From Haematococcus lacustris (taxonomy: Eukaryota > Chlorophyta > Chlorophyceae > Chlamydomonadales > Haematococcaceae): 64,000 nucleotides of DNA. The notes under the pieces were generated by a model. That model had not been told where the DNA came from and searched no databases. It worked only from the letters and a program-made list of their open reading frames with translations. Positions within the stretch are counted from its first letter, which is position 1. Every line of letters begins with the position of its first letter. Location: the NCBI GenBank assembly GCA_030144725.1, contig JASKMD010000029.1, positions 6,433,538 through 6,497,537 on the forward strand. The letters run 5' to 3'. Positions 11,283 through 22,552 of the stretch are shown piece after piece. The position numbers were made by a program, and so were the translations under genes.

Positions 11283-11888
11283 CGCGCTGTCAGTGTTTAC
11301 GCAGGGCTGCTGGGTCCATACGACAACGATGGTTCAGCCGGCATGGTGCATGGAGTCCATTGGTGTGAAGTTGGTGTTGTCATGTCAGGTCGCAAGTTGC
11401 CAGTGAAAGCTGCCATGCACCCAGCTTCATCAAGCCCGACTTCACAACGCGTTCTACAGTGAGCAGAGATAAATCTGTTGACTTTCATCTGGTGGCCTGT
11501 TAAGGCATGCGTGCTTACAATGGGACACAAATGTCAGGGGAGGGGCATAGCAACAGGAAAACTCCGAAAGAAACACAACTACAGTTCGGTGCAAGTAAGG
11601 TTTTGTTTTCCAAACATGGTTTCAATTTTCCATAGCTCTGTCCTTGCGGCAATCCTTCTCTCAAGTCGGTGCACTCGATGAAGAAGCATCGGCGACGGCG
11701 CCTGCGACATGTTTACGCGCTGTGTTGACAGCCCCTTCCCTGGTGGCCCCTTCCCTGGTGGCCCAGCTCCACTCGGCCAGTCTATTCACCCAAGCAGCCG
11801 GCTCGCCTACCCACCCACGAGCAGCCCAGCCTTCCCATCCAGGCCTGCCCATCCAGCCCAGTCCCTGTGGTGACCCAGGCGGTTCATC
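11283..11888. promoter_or_regulatory. shared divergent promoter region of CWC21-like and TFB2 genes
   Basis: A 606-bp gap separates two outward-facing start codons. It includes both 5'UTRs. A CCCTTCCCTGGTGGC direct repeat lies at 11733-11762. No core element could be named. Confidence 0.4.
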
Positions 11889-14800
11889 ATGGCCCACGCC
11901 TCCCCGGTCGTGAACATCATAAGCTTCCTGGGGGATCTGCCCCCGGAGCAGCGCAGCCGCCTGTTCGACAGCCCCTGGACCTGCCAGGCTGTGTTCCGCA
12001 GCCTCAAGCCGCTGGCCAAGAATTACGTGCTCCGCCTGCTGCTGGTGACAGTGCCCGTGCCTCAGGGTGAGCAGTGGGCTGGGTCAAAGGGCTCTGTAGG
12101 GGAGGTGCCTGGCTCCATGACACGCAGCGGCACAGAGTCCTCCCACTCGGCAGTCCCTGGCCCTGGCCCTGGCCCTGGCCCTGGCCCTGGCCCTAGTTTG
12201 CGTCAGCCCCAGCACAGGGCGCGGGCAGCAGGCAGCGGGCGACAGCTGGCCTGATGTGCTGCAGTCCACGTTGAGCGATCTTGCTGTGTTGCTCCTGCTG
12301 TTTGAGCGACTGACAGCTGTCTCAGCAGCCACTTGGTCTGTGGGGTGAGTCAGCTGTAGGTGCCAGCAGGGGTAGGCAAGCAGGAAGGCAGGTGGCAGGG
12401 GGGGCAGGGGGGGACGGAGGGCAGGAGAGGCAGGGGAGTCAGGAGGCCAGGGGGTCAGGGGGCAGGGGGGCAGGGGGGCAGGGGGTCACGGAGTTCAGGA
12501 GGGTCGAGGGGGTGGCTTGCCACTGGCTCAGTAGGGCGGAGTGTGACCCTGCCAGCCCTGTTGCTCCTGGTGACAGGCATGGGACAGCAATCAGGCTGCA
12601 ACTGGTGTGACCACTGTGACGTGAGGGGGCGTGCGCCTCTGCCCCTGCCCCTACTGCTGCTGCTGCCCTTGTTGCCACCCCTGCCCAGCAGCCGCCACTA
12701 CCTCAGCTGCTCCATGCCTGATCAACAACTGCCCCTGCCCCTGCTGCCCCCGCTCCTGACGCCCCCGCCCCTGACGCCCTGATCATGCCCCTGCTGCCCC
12801 TACTGCCCCTGCCGTGTTGCTTCATGGGCAGAGGTGGTTGATGCCTGGCCCGCTGACCCTACACGGCACGCCACAGCGCATCAGGCAGCCCTGTCCAGCC
12901 TGCTGGACCTGGACCTGTACCGCCAGGGGCAGCAGGCGGGGCGGCCCACCTTCCAGCTTCACCCCACCTTCCAAGCCCAGCTGCAGTGGGCCCTGTCAAC
13001 AGGGTTAGTGCTGGGAGACACAGGGGGGGGTCAGGGCAGCTGGCTGCAAGGGGAGGGGTCAGGGCAGCTGGCTGCTGGCTGCTCTGAAGAACTGGACAGG
13101 TAGGGGTGGTGGCCGGGCACTGCCAAGCCCTCTGCCAGCCTTGGCTTTTCACAGGGGCACTGGCACAAACAGGGCGGGAGGTCCCAGGTTCTACTCCTAC
13201 TGCGGGGCGACATTAGGTTTTCAGGCAGGGTGGGCTCTTACCCAAGATGAGCTTAATGCACAGGCCAGCCAGGAGCCGCAGCCAGAAGTGGATATGCCAG
13301 CGGAGTCCCACCAGGTGCCAGCTGCGGGGCTGCGGGCGTGTAAAACTGATGCATTGTCACATGGCTGCATGGCTGCATGGCTGCATGGCTGCATGGCTGC
13401 ATGGCTGCCTACTCGGGCGCTAGCTCCACAGCTCATGCTCCATATGGGCATGTAGTGTTCTGCTGACTGTCTAGCCATAGTCATGAACAGAGGCAGGTCT
13501 AGGCGGCAGCGCAGAGTAGAAGTGGTAGTGGCAGCAGGAGTGGCAGCAGCAGTGGCAGCAGCAGTGGCAGCAGGAGTGGCAGCAGCAGCAGCAGCAGCAG
13601 TGGCAGCAGCAGCAGCACCCAGGCCGCCCTGCCGGTGACCTGGATGGCTGGTGCAGAGGCCACATGCTGGGGGAGGTGCCCCGCAGCGTCCTGGCAGCTG
13701 CTCCTGGTCGCGAGGCGCTGGACGCATTCGCACACAACCAGTGGGAGGCGCTGCAGGTGGGCTGAGACCTGCAACCACCGCCCCACCCCTTACCCCATGC
13801 CACTGCTCCCCCCCTCCCATGCCACTGCCCCACACCCCACACCCCACACCCCACCGTGCCTTCTCCTTCCCCCTCCCCCTTTGCCCTCCCCCTAACCCTG
13901 TGCCCGCCAGTGAGCCCCGCGACTGCTGTGTGGTGTGGGTAGTATGGGGTGTGTTAAATGTAGATATACTCTATTATATTTTAACTTAATTTCACTGTGT
14001 AATTTTTTAAATACTACACAGTAGTGTGGTGTGGTGCAGGGAGCGCCCCAGCGTCCTGTTTGCCTCCCCTGCTGCTGCCCCCCTGCTGCCTTGCCCTCCC
14101 GCTGCTGCTGCTCCTGCTGTGGCTGGGGTGAGGCCTGAGGCGTGTGGGTGGTGCTGCCCCAGATGTACCTGTTGGACCCCGGCAGCCCCGGCCCCTGCCT
14201 GCCTCCAGGGGTGGCGCTGGACCCGCTGGATGTGCACCGCGTGCTGCTCAATGCCCGGCTGCTGTCAGGGCCCAGGTCAGGGGGCAGGTCAGGGGGCGGG
14301 GCAGGTCAGGGGGCGGGCCAGGGGTGCCTTGGTCCAGTGTGCCTTGGCTAGTGCCCCCTGCACCCTCGCTGGCCCTGCCTTTCGATTGACTTGGTGCCTG
14401 GCGCATGGCTGTGCTGACGCAGCTGCTGAGCTGCTGCTGCTGTGCCCTGGCCGCAGGTCTTCCCGCAGCATCACTGACGCCGGGTTCCAGTTCCTGCTGA
14501 GGGACAGTCACCGCCAGCTGTGGGCGTTCCTGACGCAGTACATCAATGATGCGGCCATGGCAGCGGCCAGCGCCAACCAGGGTCAGGGGGAAGGGGGAGG
14601 GGGGAGGGGGGAGGGGGGAGGGGGGAGGGGGGAGGGGGGAAGGGGGAGGGGGGAGGGGGGAGGGGGGAGGGGGGAGGGGGGAGGGGGGAGGGGGGAGGGG
14701 GGAGGGGGGAGGGGGGAGGGGGGAGGGGGAGGGCTGATAGGAGGCTTGAGAGGTCTACCTGAGGTGACGCCTCTTGCACTCCCCCGCCTGCCTTGTTGCA

Positions 14801-17800
14801 GGTGGCGACCTGGCCAGCCTGATGAGCTTTCTCATGCAGCTGGGCTTCATGAGGGTGGGGGTGCCGTACGCGCTGCACGGCCTGGGGCCCCTGGAGCGGG
14901 TTGTGGCGGGGCACATGATGCAGCTGGGCCTCCTGCTGCCCTTCACCCATCAGGTACTGGAGCAGCATGCGCTGGGTCCCATGGGCTGTGGGAAAGGGGA
15001 TATGAAAGGGGGTGGGGAAGGGGGTGGGGAAGGGGGTGGGGAAGGGGGTGGGGAAGGGGGTGGGGAAGGGGGTGGGGAAGGGGGTGGGGAAGGGGGTGGG
15101 GAAGGGGGTGGGGAAGGGGGTGGGGAAGGGGGTGGGGAAGGGGGTGGGGAAGGGGGTGGGGGAGGGGGTGGGGGAGGGGGTGGGGGAGGGGGTGGGGGAG
15201 GGGGTGGGGGAGGGGGTGGGGGAGGGGGTGGGGAAGGGAGAGGGGGAGGGGGAGGGGGAGGGGGAGGGGGAGGGGGAGGGGGAGGGGGAGGGGGAGGGGG
15301 AGGGGGAGGGGGAGGGGGAGGGGGAGGGGGAGGGGGAGGGGGAGGGGGAGGGGGAGGGGGAGGGGGGACCTGCAACATGCCAATAGTGGGCTTCGACTGG
15401 CAGCCACACATTGACTTGACCGCCAAACCTGCGGAATGCTGACCGGCAGCGTGCCATGCCCCCCATGCGTCATGCCCCACATGCGTCATGCCCCCCATGC
15501 AGCGCCAATCCTACTTCTGCCCGACCCGCCTGGCCACGTCCTTGTGTGGCGGGGGCGGGGGCAGCGGCGATGCCCACAACACCGACATTGCCGGGGGTCA
15601 CATTATTGTGGAGTCAAACTTCAAGGTGGGCAGCAGCAGGTCACAGGTTAAATCCCTGGTGCACCACTGCTGCCCAATCTGACCGTCCAGGGGTTAGGTT
15701 TAGAGTTTTGTGTATGGAAAGTGTCGCCCACTGTTTCCCTCGTATGCACTATTGGCCCAAACATGTATATTGTATACGTCCGCATATATAAGGTCGTCAC
15801 ATGCCCATTGTTTGCTAACCCTCGAGTGAAAATAGCATGTCGCATCATAATGCACCAACCATGTAGTTATAACAACATAGTGTAACATCAGTAAGAAGTT
15901 GTGTTGTAATAAGTGCAGCCCGCCAATTCCCATTGCATACATCAGGTGCTGTCCCCACCCGGAACCCCCTGCTGGTCAGCTGCATGGCGCCTGCAGGTCA
16001 ATGCATGGACCACCTCCCGCGTGCAGCGCTCGCTGCTGGGCCTGTTCTGCCGCTGCGAGGCCAGCCTGCCCAACTTCTGGGTGGGCGCCCTGACCCACGA
16101 CTCCATCAACAGCGCTCTGGCCTCAGGCATCGCTGCTGAGGAGATCGTGGCCTACCTGCAGGTCCGGCGGGCATCAGGCTGGGAGCAATGGACCCAGTAC
16201 TGGCTCCTTCAGGCCAGGCAATGGCTACTATCCTTTGCTATGCTACTAGCAATGCTGCCTAAGTGACAGTAGAGCAGACAGTACACAGCATACTAGCAAT
16301 GGCTCTCTTTGAGGCAGGCAATGGCTACTTCCCTACACAGTAAAGTGCCTAGTTCCGGACATTTCTTTGCCATAACCGTCATAACTTCTCCACCGCTGCT
16401 CTAAAGTGAATGAAATTTTATATCACTGTGTATGCCCGGCCCCCGGCCCTGGCCCCCGCCCCAACCCCTTCCCCAACCCTTAGCAGGTTGAGTTTGTTGT
16501 GCACCAAGCTGCTGGGGGCACTGCCTCCTCAGCGTGTAGCACTAACCATGGCTACTTCCTTATGCCTAGCCCCCCGCCCCACCCCCTGCCCCGGCTGCTC
16601 TCCTGCCTGCACCGTCGCCCCTTGCAATCATGGTGCTGGTGGTGGAAATGATGCTCAGGTGGCCGTTGATGGTGTGGTGGTTGTGGTGGTTGTGGTGGTT
16701 GTGATGGTTAGTGTAGGTTTGGACGTTTGGTCTGTCCATGATGAAGCTTGACGTGCGTCAGGAGAGCAGCCGCCACCCACCACCCCAGCACCAGCACCAC
16801 ACTGAGTGTGTCCCGCCATGGCACCAGCAGTGCTGCCTGAGCGACAGTAGAGCAGAGGATGGCAGTTGAGCAGCAGGTCGGGAGGGCAATGCACTGCGTT
16901 GTCACCGCGGCGATAGAGGTAGAGAGTGTTGGGTTCTGACAGTCAGTACGGGGTGTGCCGTGTTGCAGCACACAGTGAAGCCACATCATGATACCACATC
17001 ATCAAGGTGACCACAGGGTAAGGTCAGGCACTCGACAAGGTTGGAGACCAAGCCTGGCTTGCTGGAGACTGGCACTGCTGCCTGCCACCAGCGCTGATCC
17101 AGCTGCAGGCCTCCAGGCAAGCAGTGCGGCACAGGCTGACCTGCTGACCTGCTGGCTGTGCCCTGCCCCCCCGCAGAGCCATGCCCACCCCCAGGTGGCC
17201 AAGCGCAAGCCCGTGGTGCCAGAGGCAAGCTTCCGCTACGCTCATTGCCCGGCTCCACCCCCTCACTGCCCTTGTGCGGCGAGACTGCTGTACCTGACTG
17301 GATAGGCCCCAGGCCCCAGGCCCCAGCCCACAAGCAGCACCGCACTTACAGGCAGCACCCCAGCACAGCCATGACAGCCATGACAGCCATGACAGCCGGA
17401 GCCATCAGCCAGCCAGCAGCCAGCCTTGTGGGTCTGACCGGCAACAAGCGGCGGCCCAGCAGGACAAGGGCAGGTTCACTGTTAGCCCGTACTAGCCCGT
17501 ACTGTTCTAGTGGCATGCAGAGGAAGCTGGGGGATGGGGGATGGGGGATGGGGGATGGGGGATGGGGACTGGGGGATGGGGGATGGGGAATGGGGGATGG
17601 GGGATGGGGGATGGGGGATGGGGGATGGGGGATGGGGAGATGGGGGATGGGGGATGGGGGATGGGGGATGGGGGATGGGGGATGGGGGATGGGGGATGGG
17701 GGATGGGGGATGGGGGATGGGGGATGGGGACTGGCTGCTGCAGGGTCCCGGGAGTGTTACCCTGGCTGCCTCCTCCTTAGTGTATGGGTGGGCTGTGTCC

Positions 17801-18792
17801 CATTGTTCCGCTCGGTGTGCTGGTGGCATGGCAGTGCACACCCAGTGTGGTGCGGGTGGGGTGGGTGGTATTGGGCCAGGCTGCTGCGTGGGGCAGTCAT
17901 TGCCTGCCGCCTGCCTGCCTGGCTGCAGAACGTGTGTGACCAGGTCAGGTTGTGGGAGGCAGAGACCATGCGCATGCGGGCCGACCCGGCCGTCTTCTAC
18001 GACAGTAAGACCGCGCACCTGCCGCATGCATGCATGCATGACCACGCATGCATGTTCAGTTGCATGGATGCATGCATGGCCAGCCCCCAATCCCACTCCC
18101 CCAGCCTTGTCGTGGCTATGGGTTAGATGAGTGTGACCTGCATTGGTCCACTCAGGGCCACCTAGCTGGCTGGTGCCTGACCCTGTGCCCCCCGCCCCTC
18201 TGCTGCTCTCCCCCCAGCCCCACCATGTCGCTGCTGCTGCGACCTGGCCGTGCAGACTTTGAGAACCCCGACCTGTTTGATCACGCCCTGGCCTTCACCC
18301 GCCACCTGGGTGCTCTGCTGTGGTCGGCCCCCACCAGCAGGGCGTTCGCTGCCAGGGAGGCAGGTGCGCCTCGCTGCTGCTCACGCACGCAGCAACGGCT
18401 TGCACTACCTGGCTGTGGGTCGGAGGTTGCTGTTGCCTGCCAGCCTGACCACCTAAGCACCTGCCTGTGCTGTGCTGAGCTTCAAACACCAATCACTGAG
18501 CTTGCTTGGCTAAAGTACACGGCACCAAGTGCCTAGTTTGCTTGGCACAGTTGTTTGGCACCAAGTACGTAGCTGGTGCTGCCACCTGGGGCTGTCTTTG
18601 GCTTGCCTGCCCCCTCACCTGAGCTGGTTAAGTACTGGCAGTCACCATGGTGGGGAGGCTGGAGGTGCTGTATTGGGCGCCTCCGCGCGTGCAGACCATG
18701 ACCGCATCAAGGACTACATCAAGTCCGTCAAGGCGGCGCAAGCGGTGGGAGCTCCGCTGCCCTCCCCCACCCCGCCGCTGTCCTCCTTGTGA
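11889..18792 (+). CDS. TFB2: TFIIH subunit TFB2 (p52/GTF2H4 homologue), about 489 aa
   Basis: Thirteen exons: 11889..12066, 12326..12339, 12834..13003, 13657..13756, 14163..14275, 14457..14581, 14802..14953, 15503..15625, 15997..16161, 17177..17224, 17929..18004, 18256..18363, 18695..18792. They total 1470 nt, close to the ~460 residues of the animal protein. Family landmarks in order: [17 protein letters not shown] and [15 protein letters not shown] at the N-terminus; [32 protein letters not shown] then [30 protein letters not shown] then [25 protein letters not shown]; and a C-terminal [20 protein letters not shown] plus [14 protein letters not shown]. The last two form the segment that binds TFB5/p8. 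The protein anchors and stimulates the XPB helicase in transcription initiation and nucleotide-excision repair. Exon 10 uses a GC donor. Exon 2 (14 nt) is the weakest call. Introns carry large G-rich satellites. Confidence 0.9.
12156..12194. repeat. CCCTGG hexamer repeat in TFB2 intron 1
   Basis: About six CCTGGC units lie within the first intron of TFB2. Confidence 0.85.
14585..14735. repeat. GGGGGA purine satellite in a TFB2 intron
   Basis: About 24 units of GGGGGAG/GGGGGA fill most of the intron between exons 14457..14581 and 14802..14953. It is wholly homopurine on the coding strand. Confidence 0.95.
15003..15366. repeat. GGGGAAGGGGGT then GGGGGA satellite in a TFB2 intron
   Basis: About 230 bp of a 12-mer (GTGGGGAAGGGG, shifting to GTGGGGGAGGGG) passes into about 125 bp of pure GGGGGA. 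It lies in the intron after exon 14802..14953 and consists almost entirely of G-runs. Confidence 0.95.
17528..17734. repeat. GGGGGAT heptamer satellite in the GC-AG intron of TFB2
   Basis: About 30 copies of GGGGGAT lie within the intron bounded by the GC donor at 17225 and the acceptor at 17928. Confidence 0.95.
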
Positions 18793-18917
18793 TGCAAGGC
18801 ATGGGTGCAGGGCTTGCATGGCCATGTGGTCTGCCTCCTGAACAAGCTGCACCTGGCATGCTCAGCTCAGGAGCTTCGATCCTTGCAAGGTGACCAGGAG
18901 GTTACCAGCAGCAGGTG

Positions 18918-18958
18918 GAGGAGGAGGAGGAGGAGGAGGAAGAGGAAGAGGAGAGGGG
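18918..18958. repeat. GGA trinucleotide repeat
   Basis: A GGA/GAA microsatellite lies immediately left of the first 217-bp direct repeat. Confidence 0.85.
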
Positions 18959-19001
18959 GTAAACAGACAGACGAAGAAGACTGCTCCACTACTCTCAGGC
19001 G

Positions 19002-19218
19002 GGCATTGAGGTGTGGGCGGTCGTAGCCCCGAGTGCGTCCTGCTCTCACCATCAGCACAGAGGTAGCCGTGTGAGTGAGTTGGCTTGTCTGCCTTGCCAT
19101 GATGTTTCTATTGACCCATTGACAGCGCTGTCTTTGTAAAGGTAGCCTGCTCAGTGCATGGCATCGCCAATCAATGCCTATGCATGGCATTGACCATCAA
19201 GGACATGCACATGCATCA
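19002..19218 (+). repeat. 217-bp dispersed direct repeat, copy A
   Basis: The sequence from GGCATTGAGGTGTGGGCG to CACATGCATCA recurs at 22337..22552 in the same orientation with only a few substitutions and small indels. The two copies bracket the F-box and retropepsin genes. Confidence 0.85.
19135..19139 (+). terminator. putative TGTAA polyadenylation signal for TFB2
   Basis: TGTAA lies 343 bp after the TFB2 stop. It falls inside the first copy of the 217-bp direct repeat, so the match may belong to the repeat rather than the gene. Confidence 0.25.
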
Positions 19219-19309
19219 AATGACTATCCCACTATATTACGGGAGAATAATTTATTGTTATATTGTTGTAATTGGTGATTTATACGGTTATGTTGACAGA
19301 CTCGGGTAA

Positions 19310-19314
19310 TTACA
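19310..19314 (-). terminator. putative TGTAA polyadenylation signal for the F-box gene
   Basis: TTACA on the plus strand reads TGTAA on the minus strand, about 245 bp past the F-box gene stop at 19557. Confidence 0.35.
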
Positions 19315-19459
19315 GCAAGCACAGCAATTACGAGCAATGTCGGCTGATAATATTACTACTTGCCGGCGTTCTACAGCCCGCGAACCATGTAATTATAGTA
19401 ACCATGTTCAAGTGCATGGTTCAAGTACTGTGGTCGCCTACCTGCGTTTATCCATCCCA

Positions 19460-19580
19460 ACAAAGCTATTGACATCTGACCAACAAAGCTATTGACATCT
19501 GAGCTATTAACATCTGAGCTATTGACATCATCCCAACAAAGCTATTGACATCTGAGCTATTGACATCTGACAAAGCTATT
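19460..19580. repeat. tandem GAGCTATTGACATCT repeat
   Basis: About seven imperfect units of CAAAGCTATTGACATCTGA/GAGCTATTGACATCT overlap the 3' end of the F-box reading frame. They supply its last codons and stop. Confidence 0.8.
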
Positions 19581-20510
19581 GACCTCCAAAGCTGCCAGTT
19601 GGGTGCAGCACTGCCTGACGAGGTGCATGTTGTGCACTCGCGAGTAGCCAAAGCTGTCGTTGTAATCATCGTTGACATGAAGGGAGAGGTGTGTGAGGGC
19701 GGTCAATGACGCTACGGGAGCCACATCCCACTTCTTGCCCTCCTTGACACACAAGTGCATGCACTTCAAGTATGACAGGCTTGACAGCTCCTTGAAGTGC
19801 ACAGCGCTTTCTTTCAGCGGGTCATCGTCGTCGGGCATTTCACTGCACGCATGCGCTAGCTCCAGCCCCAATGTGTCCAGCTCCGGCCAAGCTGCAGCAA
19901 CTGCCGGCAGGCCACCGGGACGTACGGTGGCAAAGTGCAGGCGCAGCACGGTCAGGTGTGGGCACAATCGCCGCGCTTGCTGGACCATGACACTGCTCAA
20001 GGCGACACCATGCAGGTGCAGCTCTCTGACGCCTGTCAAGTTCATGCAAGTTGCCACGCGCGTCAGCTCATCCAAGAGGCTGACCATGCGATATGGGCCA
20101 CTGGCCACTGTTAGCTTGCGGGGCACCACGACACAGCTAGCATAGCGTTGTCCCGTATCACCCCCTCCGAATGTTGGAAAGCGCACATATGGGTCGCATC
20201 ACGGCACGGCCCCATGTCCTTGTCCCGGTCTAGCAGCATCACATGCTGGACACGCTGGCAAACTGATGGGCTGTGTGCAAGCGCCTTACTTGCACACCGC
20301 AACCAATTAAAGCTGTCCTTGCAGGGCAGATAGCCTGCAATGTTGCCCAGCAGCTCGTCTGGCAGCTGCAGTAGCGACACCTGCATTCATGCATCATCAG
20401 AGGGTTGGCGCATGTTGCTCATCAGCAACTGGCAGCTGCTGAAGCAGCGAGGAAGCAAAACATGCTCAGCTTACCGGAAGTTGGGGTGACAAGGATTCAG
20501 GCGGCGCCAT
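19557..20510 (-). CDS. F-box protein with leucine-rich C-terminus; one unresolved frame change
   Basis: The first exon, 20475..20510 (MAPPESLSPQLP), joins in phase 0 to one starting at 20380 (acceptor GAATGCAG). That exon encodes an F-box: LLQLPDELLGNIAGYLPCKD then NWLRCASKALAHS. Such proteins link SKP1-CUL1 ubiquitin ligases to substrates. A second open frame to 19557 carries LRR-like units (LTGVRELHLHGVAL, LCPHLTVLRLHFATV, LTALTHLSLHV). The two frames are offset near 20165-20190. Either a short intron was missed (for example donor GTAAGG at GCAAGTAAGG) or there is a true or assembly frameshift. The start is 96 bp from the divergent protease gene. Confidence 0.65.
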
Positions 20511-20606
20511 CGTGACAGATGAGGAAAACAAAAGCAAGGCGATTTGGAGTTTCTTCAGCCTGCATTATGGAAGAAAGCAGTGAGGAGACGCAACGAGATT
20601 GTGAGT
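20511..20606. promoter_or_regulatory. very short divergent promoter
   Basis: Only 96 bp separate the start codons of the F-box gene (minus) and the retropepsin-like gene (plus), so the pair probably shares regulatory DNA. Confidence 0.4.
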
Positions 20607-21981
20607 ATGGCATGCGCCCAAACAAACAAAACATGCTGTGCGCACATGACCATTCTCATTTTTGAGAACGGAAAGAGCCTGCACATCAGAATATTCATCA
20701 CAAAGGTAGGTGGTGGAACGCATGGCATTTCAGTACTCATTCGAATTTGTATTCATTTCAGGTTCGCGGTTGGCCCACACATTTCATCTCAGACGCGATG
20801 GCGAACGTGCTACAGCAGCCACTCGCGTCACCACCATGCTGCGAGGTATTTGTCAACTTGCTGTGGGGGAAACCATCTCCATGCTGCGGTCTGCTGCTCC
20901 CAATCCTTTGGTTCACCACAAGGCCCTGAAAGTAGCTGAGCAGCTAACAGCGTTGGGGCAGTCACAACTACTAAATCTTGGGCTTCAAGCTTTGTACCAG
21001 AGGGTTGTGCAGCACAGCAGTGCAAATGGTGGCACGTGGCGTCAAACACACCACGATTTGGCCATTCTACTGAACCACCTGCCAGATGGTGGGCTCCCGC
21101 ATGCAGAAGAGGACATCCTCGCCACAGGTGAGCAGCATACCATACCAGCATTGTTGCCAGTGCTGTTTGGCAGTTCTGTGATCACTTGGTGTGCATTTGC
21201 GTGCATTGTTCACCGTGTTGCAGACTTGGACGAGTCTGTGCTGAGCATAGCCGTTGCACCACTGTTTGGCACCAAGTACTTGGAGAAAGCTCATGCAGAA
21301 GGCAAACCTGCTGGCAAAGTGTCCGCCATCATGTACGGCAGCAAAATACGACCAATGGCAAACCTGACAGGTGAGCAGCAACAATGAGCAAGTGTTGCGC
21401 GCCATTACCATCAGGCGCGCGCGCCATTACCATTGCATGCGACCTTGCGCGCCGTCACCATTGCATGCGACCTTGCGCGCCATTACCATTGCATGCGACC
21501 TTGTTCTCACATGCACGCATATTGCTGATTACGCGTGCGCGCAGTGAGCCGGCAAGGGGGCCCTGTGGTGTGGGCACCATTCCTGTTGGACACTGGGTCA
21601 GCAGCCACTGTGTTGAACGAGGGGACGCTAGCCGCGATAGGCGTGAAAGATGTCATCCCAGAATCCGTCAATGTCAGGGTCCATGGACTCAGCATCAACA
21701 CCAGCCTTGCAGCAGGCCATGTGCATGGAATCAACATCATTGGCGCAAACTATCTACGCAAGGCCAATGCCTTTCTTGCGCTAGACTACCATGCAGATGA
21801 TGGCTACTTGAGGTGAGTTCTGCATGCATTTGGGCAGGCAGGGTGGAAGGTGTTGCCACATCAGAAACATCACCAGCCAGTGCATTGCACAGGGAAGTCA
21901 GTGCTCAATGTTGCTCACCAAGTGTAAAGCTGCTGGCTTCTGCACAACTGATTTTGCAGGTTTGGCGGGCCTGGCGCATGA
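20607..21981 (+). CDS. retropepsin-like aspartic protease, about 274 aa
   Basis: Exons 20607..20705, 20762..20845, 20923..21127, 21224..21370, 21545..21812 and 21960..21981 total 825 nt with consistent phases. The C-terminal domain has the retropepsin hallmarks: FLLDTGSAATVLNEG, with the catalytic D-T-G-S at residues 194-197, and INIIGANYL, the hydrophobic-hydrophobic-Gly pair at about 243-245. There is one catalytic motif, so the active form should be a dimer. The roughly 180-residue N-terminal region (RGWPTHFISDAMANVL, VAEQLTALGQSQLLNL) is unrecognised. No reverse transcriptase, integrase or gag lies in frame, and there are five introns, so it looks like a host gene or a domesticated protease. 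The start codon is uncertain; another ATG lies at 20567. TGTAA lies 213 bp downstream. Confidence 0.65.
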
Positions 21982-22193
21982 GCTCATGCACCAAGACTGC
22001 TGGTGCTGGTCAGTGCAACGCATGGCTAAGGATGTCTGGCTTGCATAATTGCTCCAAGACAAGACAAATGTCAACATGGTTTGTGTGCTTACATGATGTG
22101 AATGCGTTCATTGCAAGAATTACAGTGGTTTCAGCCAGACATGTGTGACAGTGACCAGTTTTTGGTTTTTGTATGTTACAGTCGTGCAATCAG

Positions 22194-22198
22194 TGTAA
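22194..22198 (+). terminator. putative TGTAA polyadenylation signal
   Basis: TGTAA lies 213 bp after the stop of the retropepsin-like gene. Confidence 0.45.
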
Positions 22199-22242
22199 TG
22201 CACCATGGTGTACAAAACAATCTACGCGCCTGAGAAGAACAG

Positions 22243-22336
22243 GGGCTGGGGCTGGGGCAGGGGCAGGGGCAGGGGCAGGGGCAGGGGCAGGGGCAGGGGC
22301 AGGGGCATTGGGGCAGGGGCAGGGGCTGGGGCAGGG
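22243..22336. repeat. GGGGCA hexamer repeat
   Basis: About 14 units of GGGGCA with a few GGGGCT and a GGGGCATT interruption directly abut the second copy of the 217-bp repeat. Confidence 0.9.
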
Positions 22337-22552
22337 GCATTGAGGTGTGGGCGGGCGTAGCCCCGAGTGCGTCCTGCTCTCACCATCAGCACAGAGGTAG
22401 CCGTGTGAGTGAGTTGGCTTGTCTGCCTTGCCATGTGTTTTCTATTGACCCATTGACAGCGCTGTCCTTGTAGGGGTAGCCTGCTCAGTGCATGGCATCG
22501 CCAATCAATGTCTATGCATGGCATTGACCATCAAGGACATGCACATGCATCA
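22337..22552 (+). repeat. 217-bp dispersed direct repeat, copy B
   Basis: This is the same-orientation partner of 19002..19218, ending CACATGCATCAG and followed by an (AAG)n run. The two copies share a minus-strand open frame starting MPCI, which is probably not a gene. Confidence 0.85.

Noticed and set aside
14543..15498. Long Gly-, Pro- and Leu-rich frames on both strands
   Set aside because: They read through G-run satellites in TFB2 introns; the true TFB2 exons in the same region are interrupted by these arrays.
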